In this document: in pieces, positions 35,280 through 45,200 of the stretch
Layout of the letters: each line of letters opens with the position of its first letter
How positions within the stretch are numbered: the first letter of the stretch is position 1
DNA from: an uncultured Lachnospiraceae bacterium
GTDB taxonomy: Bacteria > Bacillota > Clostridia > Lachnospirales > Lachnospiraceae
Reading direction: 5' to 3'
DNA: 64,000 nucleotides
Assembly (NCBI GenBank): GCA_947626775.1
Contig: CANQTL010000001.1
Span: forward strand, 124,001-188,000
Made by a program: the position numbers and the translations under genes
Notes under the pieces: model-generated
Seen by the model: the letters and a program-made list of their open reading frames with translations, nothing else
What the model was told of the DNA's origin: nothing
The model's database searches: none

Positions 35280-35951
35280 CTATTCTCTGTTTTTCTTCAG
35301 TTCCCTGATCTCGCGCTCCAGATCGAGCAGACGGTTAGTCAGCTCCGCATTGGCGCGCTGCAGTCCGGCAATATCCTCCCGCACGGGATCCGGCAGCCCG
35401 ATCTGGTCCAGCTCCTCCTGCGGCAGCGCCTTGTTATCGCGCTTCACCACCCTGCCCGGCACGCCGACCACGGTGGAATTGGGCGGCACTTCCTCCAGCA
35501 CCACGCTGCCCGCTCCGATCTTGCTGTTGTCGCCGATCTTAAACGAGCCGAGCACTTTTGCGCCCGTGCTGATCATCACGTTGTTGCCGATGGTGGGATG
35601 GCGCTTGCCCTGCTCCTTGCCGGTGCCTCCCAGGGTCACGCCCTGGTACAGCGTCACATTGTCGCCGATCACAGTAGTCTCACCTATGATCACGCCGTTG
35701 CCGTGGTCGATGAAAAATCCCCTGCCGATCTGCGCGCCCGGATGAATCTCAATTCCCGTCCTGCGCACCGCTTTCTGGGAAATCCATCTGGCCAGGAAAT
35801 AGTGTTTCTTCAAATACAGTCTGTGCGCTATCCGATAGTAGATCATCACCTTAAAGCTGGGGTACAAAACCACTTCCATATTGGAGTGTATGGCGGGATC
35901 CCGCTCCCGTATCAGCTGGATCTCCTCCCGGATATTCCTGATAAAACCCAT
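35280..35951 (-). CDS. cysE: Serine O-acetyltransferase (EpsC/CysE type)
   Basis: A 223-residue left-handed beta-helix acetyltransferase that makes O-acetylserine for cysteine synthesis. Hexapeptide repeats run from GIEIHPGAQIGRGFFIDHG to GAGSVVLEEVPPNSTVVGVPG; the catalytic His is in the IDHG block. A C-terminal coiled-coil-like tail of about 40 charged residues is present. It leads the cysE-cysS-mrnC-rlmB-SGNH-sigH operon and has two candidate promoters. No T-box leader is seen. Confidence 0.93.
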   Translation of the reverse strand: MGFIRNIREEIQLIRERDPAIHSNMEVVLYPSFKVMIYYRIAHRLYLKKHYFLARWISQKAVRRTGIEIHPGAQIGRGFFIDHGNGVIIGETTVIGDNVTLYQGVTLGGTGKEQGKRHPTIGNNVMISTGAKVLGSFKIGDNSKIGAGSVVLEEVPPNSTVVGVPGRVVKRDNKALPQEELDQIGLPDPVREDIAGLQRANAELTNRLLDLEREIRELKKNRE

Positions 35952-35967
35952 GTCAGATCCCTTCTAT

Positions 35968-35995
35968 AAAATAAAGCATCCGTCCGCCGCGTCAA
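35968..35995 (-). promoter_or_regulatory. Candidate proximal promoter of the cysE operon
   Basis: -35 TTGACG (35990-35995), 16-bp spacer and -10 TATTTT (35968-35973) on the minus strand, 17-44 bp before the cysE start. Confidence 0.4.
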
Positions 35996-36016
35996 CAATT
36001 CCCGGCGGTCATATAT

Positions 36017-36045
36017 AAAATATGCTAAACGGAAACATTTGTCAA
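36017..36045 (-). promoter_or_regulatory. Candidate distal promoter of the cysE operon
   Basis: A perfect -35 TTGACA (36040-36045), 17-bp spacer and -10 TATTTT (36017-36022). The -35 overlaps the ispF stop codon. Confidence 0.6.
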
Positions 36046-36593
36046 CGCATATCGGTCCGCCCCGGGCATCCGCCGCAGCCCGCATAGCCGCACGCCGCAA
36101 CGTCCTCGCTGTACAGCTCTCTCGGGCTGGCGAGCATACAGACCGCCTGCGCGGAGATGCCTGCGCCGCTCCCGGTAAAGCCCAGCCCTTCCTCGGTGGT
36201 CGCCTTGACGTTGATCTGGCCGGCCTCTATCCCGAGCGCCCGCGCGATATTCTCCCGCATCCTGTCGATATGGGGCCGCATTTTCGGCGCCTGCGCGATG
36301 ATGGTCGCGTCGATATTTTCAATCAGGAAATGATTGTCAGCAAGCAGTTCTCCCACATGCTCCAGCAGCTTCAGGGATGAGATTCCCTCGTACGCGGGAT
36401 CGGTGTCCGGAAAATGCTTTCCGATGTCCCCCAGCGCCGCCGCCCCAAGCAGGGCGTCCATGATGGCATGCAGGAGCACATCCGCGTCGGAATGCCCGAG
36501 CAGCCCTTTCTCATAGGGGATTTCCACCCCTCCAAGAATCAACTTTCTGTTCTCCACCAGACGATGGACGTCATATCCCATTCCGATCCGCAT
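36042..36593 (-). CDS. ispF: 2-C-methyl-D-erythritol 2,4-cyclodiphosphate synthase with Cys-rich tail
   Basis: IspF cyclises the MEP-pathway intermediate in isoprenoid synthesis. From the ATG at 36593 (AAAGGAAA upstream) the 183 residues show GMGYDVHRL (metal-binding Asp and His), [12 protein letters not shown] and the C-terminal [11 protein letters not shown]. Family members are near 157 residues; this one ends with an added tail of about 25 residues holding three Cys (Cys-x4-Cys-x2-Cys). It lies after the MATE gene on the same strand. Confidence 0.93.
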   Translation of the reverse strand: MRIGMGYDVHRLVENRKLILGGVEIPYEKGLLGHSDADVLLHAIMDALLGAAALGDIGKHFPDTDPAYEGISSLKLLEHVGELLADNHFLIENIDATIIAQAPKMRPHIDRMRENIARALGIEAGQINVKATTEEGLGFTGSGAGISAQAVCMLASPRELYSEDVAACGYAGCGGCPGRTDMR

Positions 36594-36703
36594 ACAATTT
36601 CCTTTCCCGCTCTGCGATTTTATCCGTCTCTCGACAGCCCCGTTTTCTTCGTATCCCAAACGCTTTCCGCGCCCGCGCTGCGATATCCGTCCGCCCGGGC
36701 CGC

Positions 36704-38080
36704 TCACCGGATCTGTCCGGCCTCGATTCTCCCCGCCACTCTATGGTAGAACAACAGGGACAGCGCCGCCGCCACGCCCCAGCCCACCGGCCACGAAAGC
36801 CAGATGCCGGCGGAGCCGAAAGGCGCCGACAACAGATAAGCCAGGATCACCCTGAGGATCAGATCGGTAAAAGTCGATACCATAAAATACCGCATGGCTT
36901 CCGCGCCCCGCAGCACGCCGTCCGCGATCAGCTTCAGGGAGACGACGAGATAAAAAGGCGATACGATCTGCAGAAAGAGCCGTCCCGTCTGCATCGCCGT
37001 CCCCGACGCATCCTCCAGAAAGAGCCTCATCATCGCCCCGCCGGCAAAGAAATACAGGACGGCAAAGCACGCCGCCACAGTAAGCGCAATCTTTATCCCC
37101 GCGCGGAAACACTCCCTGATCCGCCCGGTCCGTCCGGCGCCAAGGTTCTGCGCCACGAAGCCGGAGACTCCGTTTCCAAAAGTCGTAAAGCCCGTGATGA
37201 CGAAAGTATTGAGCTTCACCGCCGCGGAGTAACCGGCAATCACGTCCGAGCCGTAGGAATTGACGAGGCTCTGGATAAAGATATTTCCCACGGAGACGAA
37301 ACTCTGCTGCAGGATGCTCGGCACCGCCACCAGCGCGATTTTGCCAAGCATCGCGCCGGAAAAGACCGGCGGTTTCGCCTGCGCGCCGCCCTTTCGGATA
37401 TCGCCGCTTCCCGCCCGGCCGTCCACCTGGCGCAGCCTGACGCGGAAAGCCATAAGCGCCAGAACGCACGCCGCGCCCTGCGCGAGAAAAGTCGCCCACG
37501 CCACGCCGGCCACACCCCAGTGGAACACCGCCACAAACAGCAGATCCAGCAGAATATTGCCCACGGAGGAGCCGATCAGAAAATACAGCGGCGTCCGGGA
37601 GTCGCCCAGAGAATTGAACATGCCCGTCACCACATTGTACAGGAACAAAAACACGAAACCGCCGATATAGATGCGCAGATAGAGCGCCCCGTCCGCAAAG
37701 ATGTTGCCCGGCGTCCGGATCGCGCGCATCATGGGCGCCGTCGTCACAAGACCCACCGCGGTGAGCAACGCGGACAGGACAAATCCCACGAGCATGACCG
37801 TGGACACCGCCGTTTTCAGTTCCCTGTACCGCTTCGCGCCGAAAAGCTGGGAGATGATGACGGAACAGCCAATGTTGCAGCCCACCGCCACCGCCATGAA
37901 AATCATAGTGATCGGATAGGAAGCTCCCACCGCCGCCAGCGCGTCCTCGCCCGCGAACCGTCCCGCAATCATACTGTCCGCTATATTGTAGATCTGCTGG
38001 AACGCCACGCTGATAAACATGGGCACCGTGTAGCCAAGCAGCACCCTGCCGGAGTCCCCCGTCGTCAGATCCTGTATCAT
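36704..38080 (-). CDS. MATE-family efflux transporter
   Basis: A 458-residue, twelve-helix protein of the MATE/NorM superfamily, which exports drugs or metabolites using sodium or proton gradients. The N-terminal [26 protein letters not shown] and the matching second-half segment [24 protein letters not shown] are the paired family signatures. The start at 38080 has AGGCGAAAGG upstream. The substrate is not predictable. Confidence 0.9.
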   Translation of the reverse strand: MIQDLTTGDSGRVLLGYTVPMFISVAFQQIYNIADSMIAGRFAGEDALAAVGASYPITMIFMAVAVGCNIGCSVIISQLFGAKRYRELKTAVSTVMLVGFVLSALLTAVGLVTTAPMMRAIRTPGNIFADGALYLRIYIGGFVFLFLYNVVTGMFNSLGDSRTPLYFLIGSSVGNILLDLLFVAVFHWGVAGVAWATFLAQGAACVLALMAFRVRLRQVDGRAGSGDIRKGGAQAKPPVFSGAMLGKIALVAVPSILQQSFVSVGNIFIQSLVNSYGSDVIAGYSAAVKLNTFVITGFTTFGNGVSGFVAQNLGAGRTGRIRECFRAGIKIALTVAACFAVLYFFAGGAMMRLFLEDASGTAMQTGRLFLQIVSPFYLVVSLKLIADGVLRGAEAMRYFMVSTFTDLILRVILAYLLSAPFGSAGIWLSWPVGWGVAAALSLLFYHRVAGRIEAGQIR

Positions 38081-38128
38081 AACCTTTCGCCTCTTTCCTG
38101 TATTGATAACCGGAACGCCGCTATATCC

Positions 38129-39322
38129 CTACGGGCGGCGGTATTTCATGATATGATCGAACAGCCTGTCCGCCACGTCTTCCTTGCTCATCAGCGGCAG
38201 TTCCACAGTCTCATTCTCCGTGAGAATCGTCACCACATTCGTGTCCGTGCCGAACCCCGCGCCGTCCTGTCTGAGATTGTTGGCCACGATCATGTCAATA
38301 TGCTTTTTCTGCAGTTTCGCGCGGGAATTTTCCAGCACATGCTCCGTCTCCATGGAGAAACCGCACAAAAACTGCCCCTCCCTGCGGTGCGCGCCGAGCC
38401 AGGCCAGAATGTCTTCCGTGCGCGCAAGCGCGACCGACAGTTCCCCGTCGCCTTTCTTCATCTTCTCTTCCGCCGCCTGCGCCGGACGGTAGTCCGCCAC
38501 CGCCGCCGCCTTGACAATGATATCCTGCGCGGGAGCAGCCTCCTTAACCGCCTGCGCCATGTCCGCCGCGGACACGACGGGCACAGTGCGCACGCCGATG
38601 GGCGGCTCCAGACTCGTCCTGCCGGACACTAACGTCACCTCCGCGCCGCGCAGCATCGCCGCGCGGGCGATCGCATAGCCCATTTTCCCGGTGGAATGAT
38701 TGCTGATATAGCGCACGGGATCTATCTTCTCCTGCGTCGGTCCCGCCGTGACGAGCACCTTCAGTCCCGCCATGTCCTTAGGCGTCAGCGCCTTGATAAG
38801 ATACTCGCAGAGCGTCTCCGGCTCCGGCATCTTGCCCTCCCCCGTATCTCCGCAGGCCAGGCGGCCCACAGCCGGATCGATCACCTCCATGCCATAGCGC
38901 GCAAGCGTCCGCAGATTGTCCTGCACGATCGGATTGCGGTACATGCGGGTATTCATCGCCGGCGCAAAAAGTTTCGGACAGGTGCAGGCGAGCAGCGTGG
39001 TCGTGAGCATATCGTCCGCGACGCCGTGCGCCGCTCTGGCAATCACGTCCGCAGACGCGGGCGCAACAAGAAATACGTCCGCCTGGCTGGCCAGCGACAC
39101 GTGTTCCACCTGAAACTCAAAATTCCTGTCGAAAGTATCCACCAGGCACTTGTTGCCGGTGAGCGTCTCAAAGGTAATCGGATTGATAAAATTGACGGCG
39201 TTCTCCGTCATGAGGACGGTCACATCCGCGCCGCGTTTCTTCAGCATACTGGCGAGAGACGCGATCTTGTAGGCCGCGATGGACCCCGTCACGCCGAGAA
39301 GGATCTTTTTCCCCTGTAGCAT
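38129..39322 (-). CDS. coaBC: Bifunctional phosphopantothenoylcysteine decarboxylase / phosphopantothenate-cysteine ligase
   Basis: Two consecutive steps of coenzyme A synthesis in one 397-residue protein. The N-terminal CoaC flavodoxin-like part begins GVTGSIAAYK and carries the PAMNTRMY substrate clamp; the C-terminal CoaB part has TAGPTQEKIDPVRYISN and STGKMGYAIA. It follows coaX by 24 bp, forming a coenzyme A block with the ECF S-component gene. Confidence 0.95.
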   Translation of the reverse strand: MLQGKKILLGVTGSIAAYKIASLASMLKKRGADVTVLMTENAVNFINPITFETLTGNKCLVDTFDRNFEFQVEHVSLASQADVFLVAPASADVIARAAHGVADDMLTTTLLACTCPKLFAPAMNTRMYRNPIVQDNLRTLARYGMEVIDPAVGRLACGDTGEGKMPEPETLCEYLIKALTPKDMAGLKVLVTAGPTQEKIDPVRYISNHSTGKMGYAIARAAMLRGAEVTLVSGRTSLEPPIGVRTVPVVSAADMAQAVKEAAPAQDIIVKAAAVADYRPAQAAEEKMKKGDGELSVALARTEDILAWLGAHRREGQFLCGFSMETEHVLENSRAKLQKKHIDMIVANNLRQDGAGFGTDTNVVTILTENETVELPLMSKEDVADRLFDHIMKYRRP

Positions 39323-39346
39323 AGCTTTACTCCGTTTTATTTTCCT

Positions 39347-40117
39347 TTATTCTTCTACATTCTTATAATATATGATGCCAAGCCCTTTCAGGGTCAGTTC
39401 ATTGTCGTAAATAATTTCCCGTTTGCAGTACGGCACGATGCTGCCGGACAGTCCGCCCGTGGCGACTACCGGCGCCTCATAGCCCAGCTCGTCGAAGATG
39501 CGCTCGATCATGCCGTCCAGACAGGCCGCCTGCCCCATCACGATGCCGCTCTTCATACACTCGATGGTATTTTTGCCGATCACCCTCCTCGGCGCTTCCA
39601 GGCTGATGCGCGGCAGCTGGGAAGTACGGTTGACCAGTGACTCCAGAGAGACCTTGACCCCCGGCAGGATCATGCCGCCGACATAATTCTTCTTATCGTC
39701 CACCACGCTGATGGTCGTCGCCGTCCCCATATCGATCATAATAATGGGCGCGCCGTAATAGTGCAGACCGGCGACCGCGTTGACCACCAGATCCGACCCC
39801 AGCTGTCCCGGATTGTCCATCAGGATATTTAAGCCCGTCTTCACCCCCGGTCCCACCAGGAGCGGCGCCCTGTGAAACAGCTTGAGAAACGCGGCCTTCA
39901 TGATATTGTTGAGAGGCGGCACCACCGAGGAGATGATGCTGCCGTCTATATCCGTCAGTTTGATATGATACAGATCGAAGAGCGTCCGGAACTCCACCAC
40001 ATACTCCAGCTCCGTCTTGGAAAGGTTCGTGGAGACGCGCTCCACGAACCGTACCTGTTCTCCTTCGATACAGCCGATCACGATATTGGTATTGCCGATG
40101 TCGATTGCCAGAATCAT
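39347..40117 (-). CDS. coaX: Type III pantothenate kinase
   Basis: A 256-residue ASKHA-fold kinase that phosphorylates pantothenate. The N-terminal ILAIDIGNTNIVIG phosphate loop, GSDLVVNAVAG and MIDMGTATT are family marks. The start has an AAGGAG SD. It lies between the S-component gene and coaBC, so uptake, phosphorylation and cysteine addition may be co-expressed. Confidence 0.95.
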   Translation of the reverse strand: MILAIDIGNTNIVIGCIEGEQVRFVERVSTNLSKTELEYVVEFRTLFDLYHIKLTDIDGSIISSVVPPLNNIMKAAFLKLFHRAPLLVGPGVKTGLNILMDNPGQLGSDLVVNAVAGLHYYGAPIIMIDMGTATTISVVDDKKNYVGGMILPGVKVSLESLVNRTSQLPRISLEAPRRVIGKNTIECMKSGIVMGQAACLDGMIERIFDELGYEAPVVATGGLSGSIVPYCKREIIYDNELTLKGLGIIYYKNVEE

Positions 40118-40166
40118 ATAGGTCTCCTTGTATCCTAACAGGTATTGTATCTTTTATCGCTCCAAT

Positions 40167-40991
40167 TTACTTCTTCATAGAGTACACCGGCTTGATCCGC
40201 GTCAATGCAAAACCGACGCCGGCCACGATGATCGCCGCGACGACCGCCTCCACGATACCGTTGAACGTCACCACTCCCATGATCACGTCAAGCACGGCCT
40301 CGCCCGCCACGCCGACCGCCTCCGCATAGGCTTCCCGGTATAAGATAAAAATGCCGCTCATGACAAAAAGCGTGTTCGTGAACGCCCCTGCAAGCCCCGC
40401 ATAGGCGAGCGCAACGCTGGCGTTCTCTCTCCTACTGCCGCTCAGCGTGAGCGCGATCATCAGCACGATGCCCGCAATCAGCCCAATCACGGTGCAGACA
40501 GCCGCGCTCAGCGCCTCAGGAAACAGACGTATCAAAAATGCTCTGACAGAGATTAACAGAATCAAAGACGCCACAGCGTTCACAACAATCTTGCCCGTTC
40601 CCTGTCCGCCGCCGAGCGCTTTGCGGATCAGAAGATAGACGAAATAGGGCACGACGCCCACCAGAATTCTCGGCACAAAACAGATGTACAGGCTCTTAAA
40701 GACGCCGGATACACCGACCATATTGTAGGCGAGAACGGGCGAGAATACGAATGCCGAAGCCGTCGCCGCCTTGAATGTGTTGTTGATGAAACTGGTCAAT
40801 CCGAATACGAATCCCAAAAATGCACCTTTCTTCGGTCCGAGAAATAGCGCTCCCAGGATGACGGGGATGTGAATGATCGTCGCGTTGATCACGACAAGCG
40901 GGATATATCCCAGCGGTGTGAATGCCATAATCACGATTATGGCGGTGAACAGTGCCGTAAGCACCAGTTCATAGGTCTTTTCATTTTTCAT
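40167..40991 (-). CDS. ECF transporter S-component, probably for pantothenate
   Basis: A 274-residue membrane protein with six or more helices. The N-terminal TALFTAIIVIMAFTPLGYIP and the Gly-rich GPKKGAFLGFVFGLTSF are typical of energy-coupling-factor S-components. ECF transport needs EcfA/A'/T proteins made elsewhere. Pantothenate (PanT) is proposed only because coaX and coaBC follow on the same strand. The ATG at 40991 has AGGAGG 9 bp upstream and a promoter upstream; a longer reading from 41135 would run through that promoter. Confidence 0.82.
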   Translation of the reverse strand: MKNEKTYELVLTALFTAIIVIMAFTPLGYIPLVVINATIIHIPVILGALFLGPKKGAFLGFVFGLTSFINNTFKAATASAFVFSPVLAYNMVGVSGVFKSLYICFVPRILVGVVPYFVYLLIRKALGGGQGTGKIVVNAVASLILLISVRAFLIRLFPEALSAAVCTVIGLIAGIVLMIALTLSGSRRENASVALAYAGLAGAFTNTLFVMSGIFILYREAYAEAVGVAGEAVLDVIMGVVTFNGIVEAVVAAIIVAGVGFALTRIKPVYSMKK

Positions 40992-41042
40992 GGTACAAAT
41001 CCTCCTGTTATTATTCTCATAAATGAGATACAATACGCTGAT

Positions 41043-41071
41043 ATAGTACCACACTGATATTTTGTTGACAA
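41043..41071 (-). promoter_or_regulatory. Promoter of the S-component/coaX/coaBC operon
   Basis: -35 TTGTCA (41066-41071), 17-bp spacer and extended -10 (TGG then TACTAT, 41043-41048) on the minus strand. It is divergent from the purC promoter. Confidence 0.6.
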
Positions 41072-41135
41072 TATTTTTTTGCCTGAAAAGAGGGCGGCTT
41101 TCCGCGCGATCCCCGTCTTTCCTGCAGTTGGCCAC

Positions 41136-41165
41136 TTGTCAATCCGGGGCACTTTGTGATATATT
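41136..41165 (+). promoter_or_regulatory. Promoter of purC
   Basis: -35 TTGTCA (41136-41141), 18-bp spacer and extended -10 (TGA then TATATT, 41160-41165) on the plus strand. Confidence 0.65.
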
Positions 41166-41183
41166 TGACGCAGACTGAACGGC

Positions 41184-41208
41184 CTGTGTCCCAAGACGGC
41201 GGACACAG
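41184..41208 (+). promoter_or_regulatory. Hairpin in the purC 5' leader
   Basis: CTGTGTCC and GGACACAG form an 8-bp perfect stem with a 9-nt loop, 16 bp before the purC SD. No T-run follows. It could affect translation or mRNA stability, or be a protein site. Confidence 0.4.
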
Positions 41209-41235
41209 AGAGACAACGATACGATGGAGGCGCTT

Positions 41236-42108
41236 ATGAGCGAATTAAAACCAATCAAAGAAGGCAAGGTACGCGAAATCTACGATAACGGCGACAGTCT
41301 GATCATGGTGGCCACGGACCGCATCAGCTGCTTCGACGTGATCCTGCACAACCAGGTGACGAAAAAGGGAACCGTCCTGACCCAGATGTCCAGATTCTGG
41401 TTCGACATGACACAGGACATCGTTCCCAACCATATGATCTCCGTGGACGTCAACGATATGCCCGCGTTTTTCAGGCAGGACAGATTCATCGGCAACAGCA
41501 TGCTGTGCCGCAAGCTCACCATGCTGCCGATCGAGTGCATCGTGCGCGGCTACATCACCGGCAGCGGCTGGGCAAGCTATGTGAAGGACGGGACCGTCTG
41601 CGGCATCAGGCTGCCCGAGGGCCTACAGGAGTCCGACAAGCTGCCGGAACCCATCTACACCCCTTCCACCAAGGCGGAGATCGGCGACCACGACGAAAAC
41701 ATCTCCTACGAACAGAGCGTCGATTATCTGGAGAAACGTTTCCCCGGCAGGGGTGCGGACTACGCAGCGAAGCTGCGCGACTACACCATCGCCCTCTATA
41801 AGAAGTGCGCAGACTACGCGCTGAAGCGCGGCATCATCATCGCGGACACGAAGTTCGAGTTCGGTCTGGACGAAAACGGCAGCATCGTTCTCGGCGACGA
41901 GATGCTCACCCCGGACAGCTCCCGCTTCTGGCCCGCCGAGGGCTATGAGCCGGGCCACGCACAGCCCTCCTTCGACAAGCAGTTCGCAAGAGACTGGCTG
42001 AAGGCCAACGAGGGGCATAACTGGACGCTTCCCGACGACATTGTACAGAAGACCATCGACAAGTATCTGCAGGGGTACGAACTTCTGACCGGCAAGAAAC
42101 TAAAATAG
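41236..42108 (+). CDS. purC: Phosphoribosylaminoimidazole-succinocarboxamide synthase
   Basis: PurC adds aspartate to CAIR in purine synthesis. The 290-residue product begins EGKVREIYDNGD, with ATDRISCFDV, the PIECIVRGYITGSGW block and DTKFEFGLDE, all typical. The ATG at 41236 is chosen since GGAGG lies 6 bp upstream; the ATG at 41224 overlaps that SD. It is one of only two plus-strand genes, a single-gene unit with its own promoter and a strong terminator, and no other pur gene is nearby. Confidence 0.96.
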   Translation: MSELKPIKEGKVREIYDNGDSLIMVATDRISCFDVILHNQVTKKGTVLTQMSRFWFDMTQDIVPNHMISVDVNDMPAFFRQDRFIGNSMLCRKLTMLPIECIVRGYITGSGWASYVKDGTVCGIRLPEGLQESDKLPEPIYTPSTKAEIGDHDENISYEQSVDYLEKRFPGRGADYAAKLRDYTIALYKKCADYALKRGIIIADTKFEFGLDENGSIVLGDEMLTPDSSRFWPAEGYEPGHAQPSFDKQFARDWLKANEGHNWTLPDDIVQKTIDKYLQGYELLTGKKLK

Positions 42109-42129
42109 GCGCTGTCAAAGAATTCACAG

Positions 42130-42157
42130 AAAAAAGGGAGCCGCGCGCTCCCTTTTT
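42130..42157. terminator. Bidirectional terminator between purC and the 7TM hybrid kinase
   Basis: GGGAGC (42136-42141) and GCTCCC (42147-42152) pair around a 5-nt loop, with A-run before and T-run after, so it can end both the plus-strand purC and the minus-strand kinase operon. Confidence 0.85.
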
Positions 42158-42201
42158 CCATAAGGCGGTTCTCTGCATCTCTGGCGCCGCCTCCCGCCGT
42201 C

Positions 42202-45200
42202 TTATCCCTGCAGCTTTCGTATCATCTCATCCGTGATGTTCATGACTTCCTCCATCATCACGTCCACCACAGCCACCCGAAGCGATTCCATCAGCTCCAT
42301 GCAGTCATCCGGAATTCTCAGCTTCTCCAGCTCCTGCATGGCGTCGTCCACGCCGTCCAGGTCGAAGCCGTCCATGGCGTCGTGCATTTTTTGAAGAATC
42401 TCTGTCAGCTCTTCCTTCGCCGCCTCGCGCTTATTCTGGTTGCCGGCCTCCCCGTAAGGTTTCAGGACTTCCTTGTAGCTTCGAAGCTCCGCCAGCAGAT
42501 CCGGCGTCTCGGCCATAATCGTCTCCACGTCGCCCGCGTTGCCGCAGTCCTCCATGCGGTGGAACCACTCGGACAGGCTCGCCGCTCCCGCCATGCGCGC
42601 CGTGTTCTTCAGGGCGTGAACCTCTATCGTATAATCCCGGATCAGCCCGTCCGCCAGACACTTCTCCAGCTTGTTTGCCTTGGCGTCGATCAGCTTGTAG
42701 AAATCACCCAGCAGCTTATACCACATCTTCTCGCCGCCGGAGTACTTGACGCCGTCCGCGGCGTTGATACCGGGCAGATCGGGAAGCGAATGATCCTGCG
42801 CCTGCTGCGCCGGGGCGGGCGCCTGCTTCTCCTGGTCCTTCCCCGCATTCCCGCCGTCCTTCTCCCGTCTCTGCGCAGCGGGGTCCGCCGCAACAATCAG
42901 CTCCGGCGGCAGCCATTTCCTGAGACACTTGCAGATCTCTTTCATCTCGATAGGCTTTGCCACGAAATCATTCATGCCCGCCTTCGCAAACTTCTCTCTG
43001 GCGTCCATGAGGGCATTGGCCGTCAGTGCGATGATCGGCACGGTCCGATGGTACTCGTCCTCCGTCTGCCTGATCCGTTCCGTCGTCTCGATGCCGTCCA
43101 TCACGGGCATCATGTGATCCATGAAGATGAGGTGATATTTTTTCTTCTCCATCATCTGAATCGCCCGCTTGCCGCTGTCCGCCGTGTCGATCTGCATCTG
43201 CAGCGGCTCTAAGAGCCCGTCCGTCACCTCCAGGTTGATCTCATTGTCGTCCACCACGAGAATCGATGCGTCCGGCGCAATAAAGTTCATATAGTCTTCC
43301 GTCTCCGGCCCGACATACATGGACTCATGGTTGATCGTCCTGCAGAAATTCAGGCTGTAGAGCGGTTTGTTGACGGCGGTAACGCCCGCGGCGCTGCACT
43401 CTTCCAGCAGCGGATTGTGCAGGACATAGATCTCGCCCATCTGCGAACTGTAGTTGTCCAGATCGCCGGCCAGCTTGTCATAGGACTGTTTATCCATATA
43501 GAAACAGTCGAGCTGCTCTCTCGTATCGCGCCACGTCTCGTAAGGCACGCTGACGACGCCATACCGCTTCGCCAGTTCCTCCAGTCCGTCCCACAGATAC
43601 TTCTTGCTGAAATATCCGCCGACCTTCAGACGCCTCTTGACCTCCTCGTCGTGAATGTCCGCTGCGGGCGTCTCGTCAGTCACCTTCTGGATAATATTGA
43701 AATAGAACTCACTGCCCTCGCCATAGGTGCTCCTGACGCCGATGTTTCCTCCCATCATCTCGACGAGCTGCTTGGAGATGGACAGGCCGAGCCCGGTTCC
43801 CTCCTTGCCTCTGTTTCTCTTGCTGTCCACCTGCTGGAACGCCCCGAACAGCTTATCCAGATCCTCCTCCCGGATGCCCTGTCCGGTATCCTTCACGGAC
43901 ACTAACAGCTCCATGCGGTCCCCGGTCACATTCCCCACGTGAATCTGAAGTCTGACGAAGCCGCTGTCCGTGAACTTGATCGCATTATTGACGATATTGA
44001 TGATGATCTGTCTGATACGGAGGCCGTCGCCGTACAGCCTGCGCGGCAGTTTCTCGTCGATGTCAAAGAGAATCTCCACATCCTTGCTTCCTACTCTCGT
44101 CAGAAAGATCATGCTCAAGTCGCTCAGCATGAGCATCGGGTCATACTCGTCCTCCACCAGCTCCAGCTTGCCGGATTCCATCTTGGAGAAATCCAGAATA
44201 TCGTTCACGATATTGAGGAGCGCGTTGCCGGAATTCTTGATATTCATCAAATAGCCCTTGTCCTGCTCCGACAGCTCCTCCCTGAGCAGGATCTCCGTCA
44301 TGCCGACAATGGCGTTCATAGGCGTCCTGATCTCGTGGGTGATGTTGGAGACGAAGGTGGACTTCGCCTGATTCGCCGCCTCCGCACGCTCCTTGAGGCC
44401 CTTCATGATATCCGCCTGTTCCTTCGCGTTCCTGGCATGGTGGAAGCTCTCCGTGATATCGTTGAAGACATACATCTTGCCGAAATAAATATTCTGCTTC
44501 GTGAGCAGACGGCTGCCCACCTCGTACACACGGTTATCCCTCTCGATATTCGTCTTGTTGATGATACAGTCGTCCAGCTCCCCGATAATCGCGGGCAGGG
44601 AGGCATTGTTCTCCAGCGGGTAGAGCTCCGCCGCCTTCTTGTTCCTGTAGATCAGCGCATTGTCGTGATCCAGCACAACCAGGCCGTCGGAGAGTTCGTC
44701 GATCGCCTGATCCTGCGCCATGGACAGGGTATCCAGCACCTTGTCCTTATACAGGTAAGAGGAGAGAATGAGCACGGAGATCAGCTCCGCCACCAGCGTC
44801 GGATCATAGCCGCCGAACCAGTTGAGAAGGTGGCCCGCCCAGCCGAGAAGCGTAATGCCGATGATGGCGTAGAAAGCCAGTATTCTGTGCCGCTCCGCCT
44901 CATTGACCCACTGGCTGTATCTGCGGATGCAGGCGAGCACCATCACAACCACATAGACCGCAATGCAGCCGTAATAGATCAGACAGACCGGGCCGGCGCG
45001 CAGGATCAGATGCGGGAACAGCCCCTTCGTGGTAAATTCGATGCTGCTGTAGTACAGCCTGTGCCTGTCACAGGTCAGGATCAGCATGATACCGGCCAGA
45101 TGAAACGCCCCCAGCGCCGCCGGCACCCATTTGGGGATTCTCACCTTGCAGTATTCCATCACGAACAGAAACAGGGCCAGCACACCGATCGGCCTGCCCA

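Noticed and set aside
35952..36041. T-box leader upstream of cysE-cysS
   Set aside because: The intergenic region is only about 90 bp and lacks a T-box consensus.
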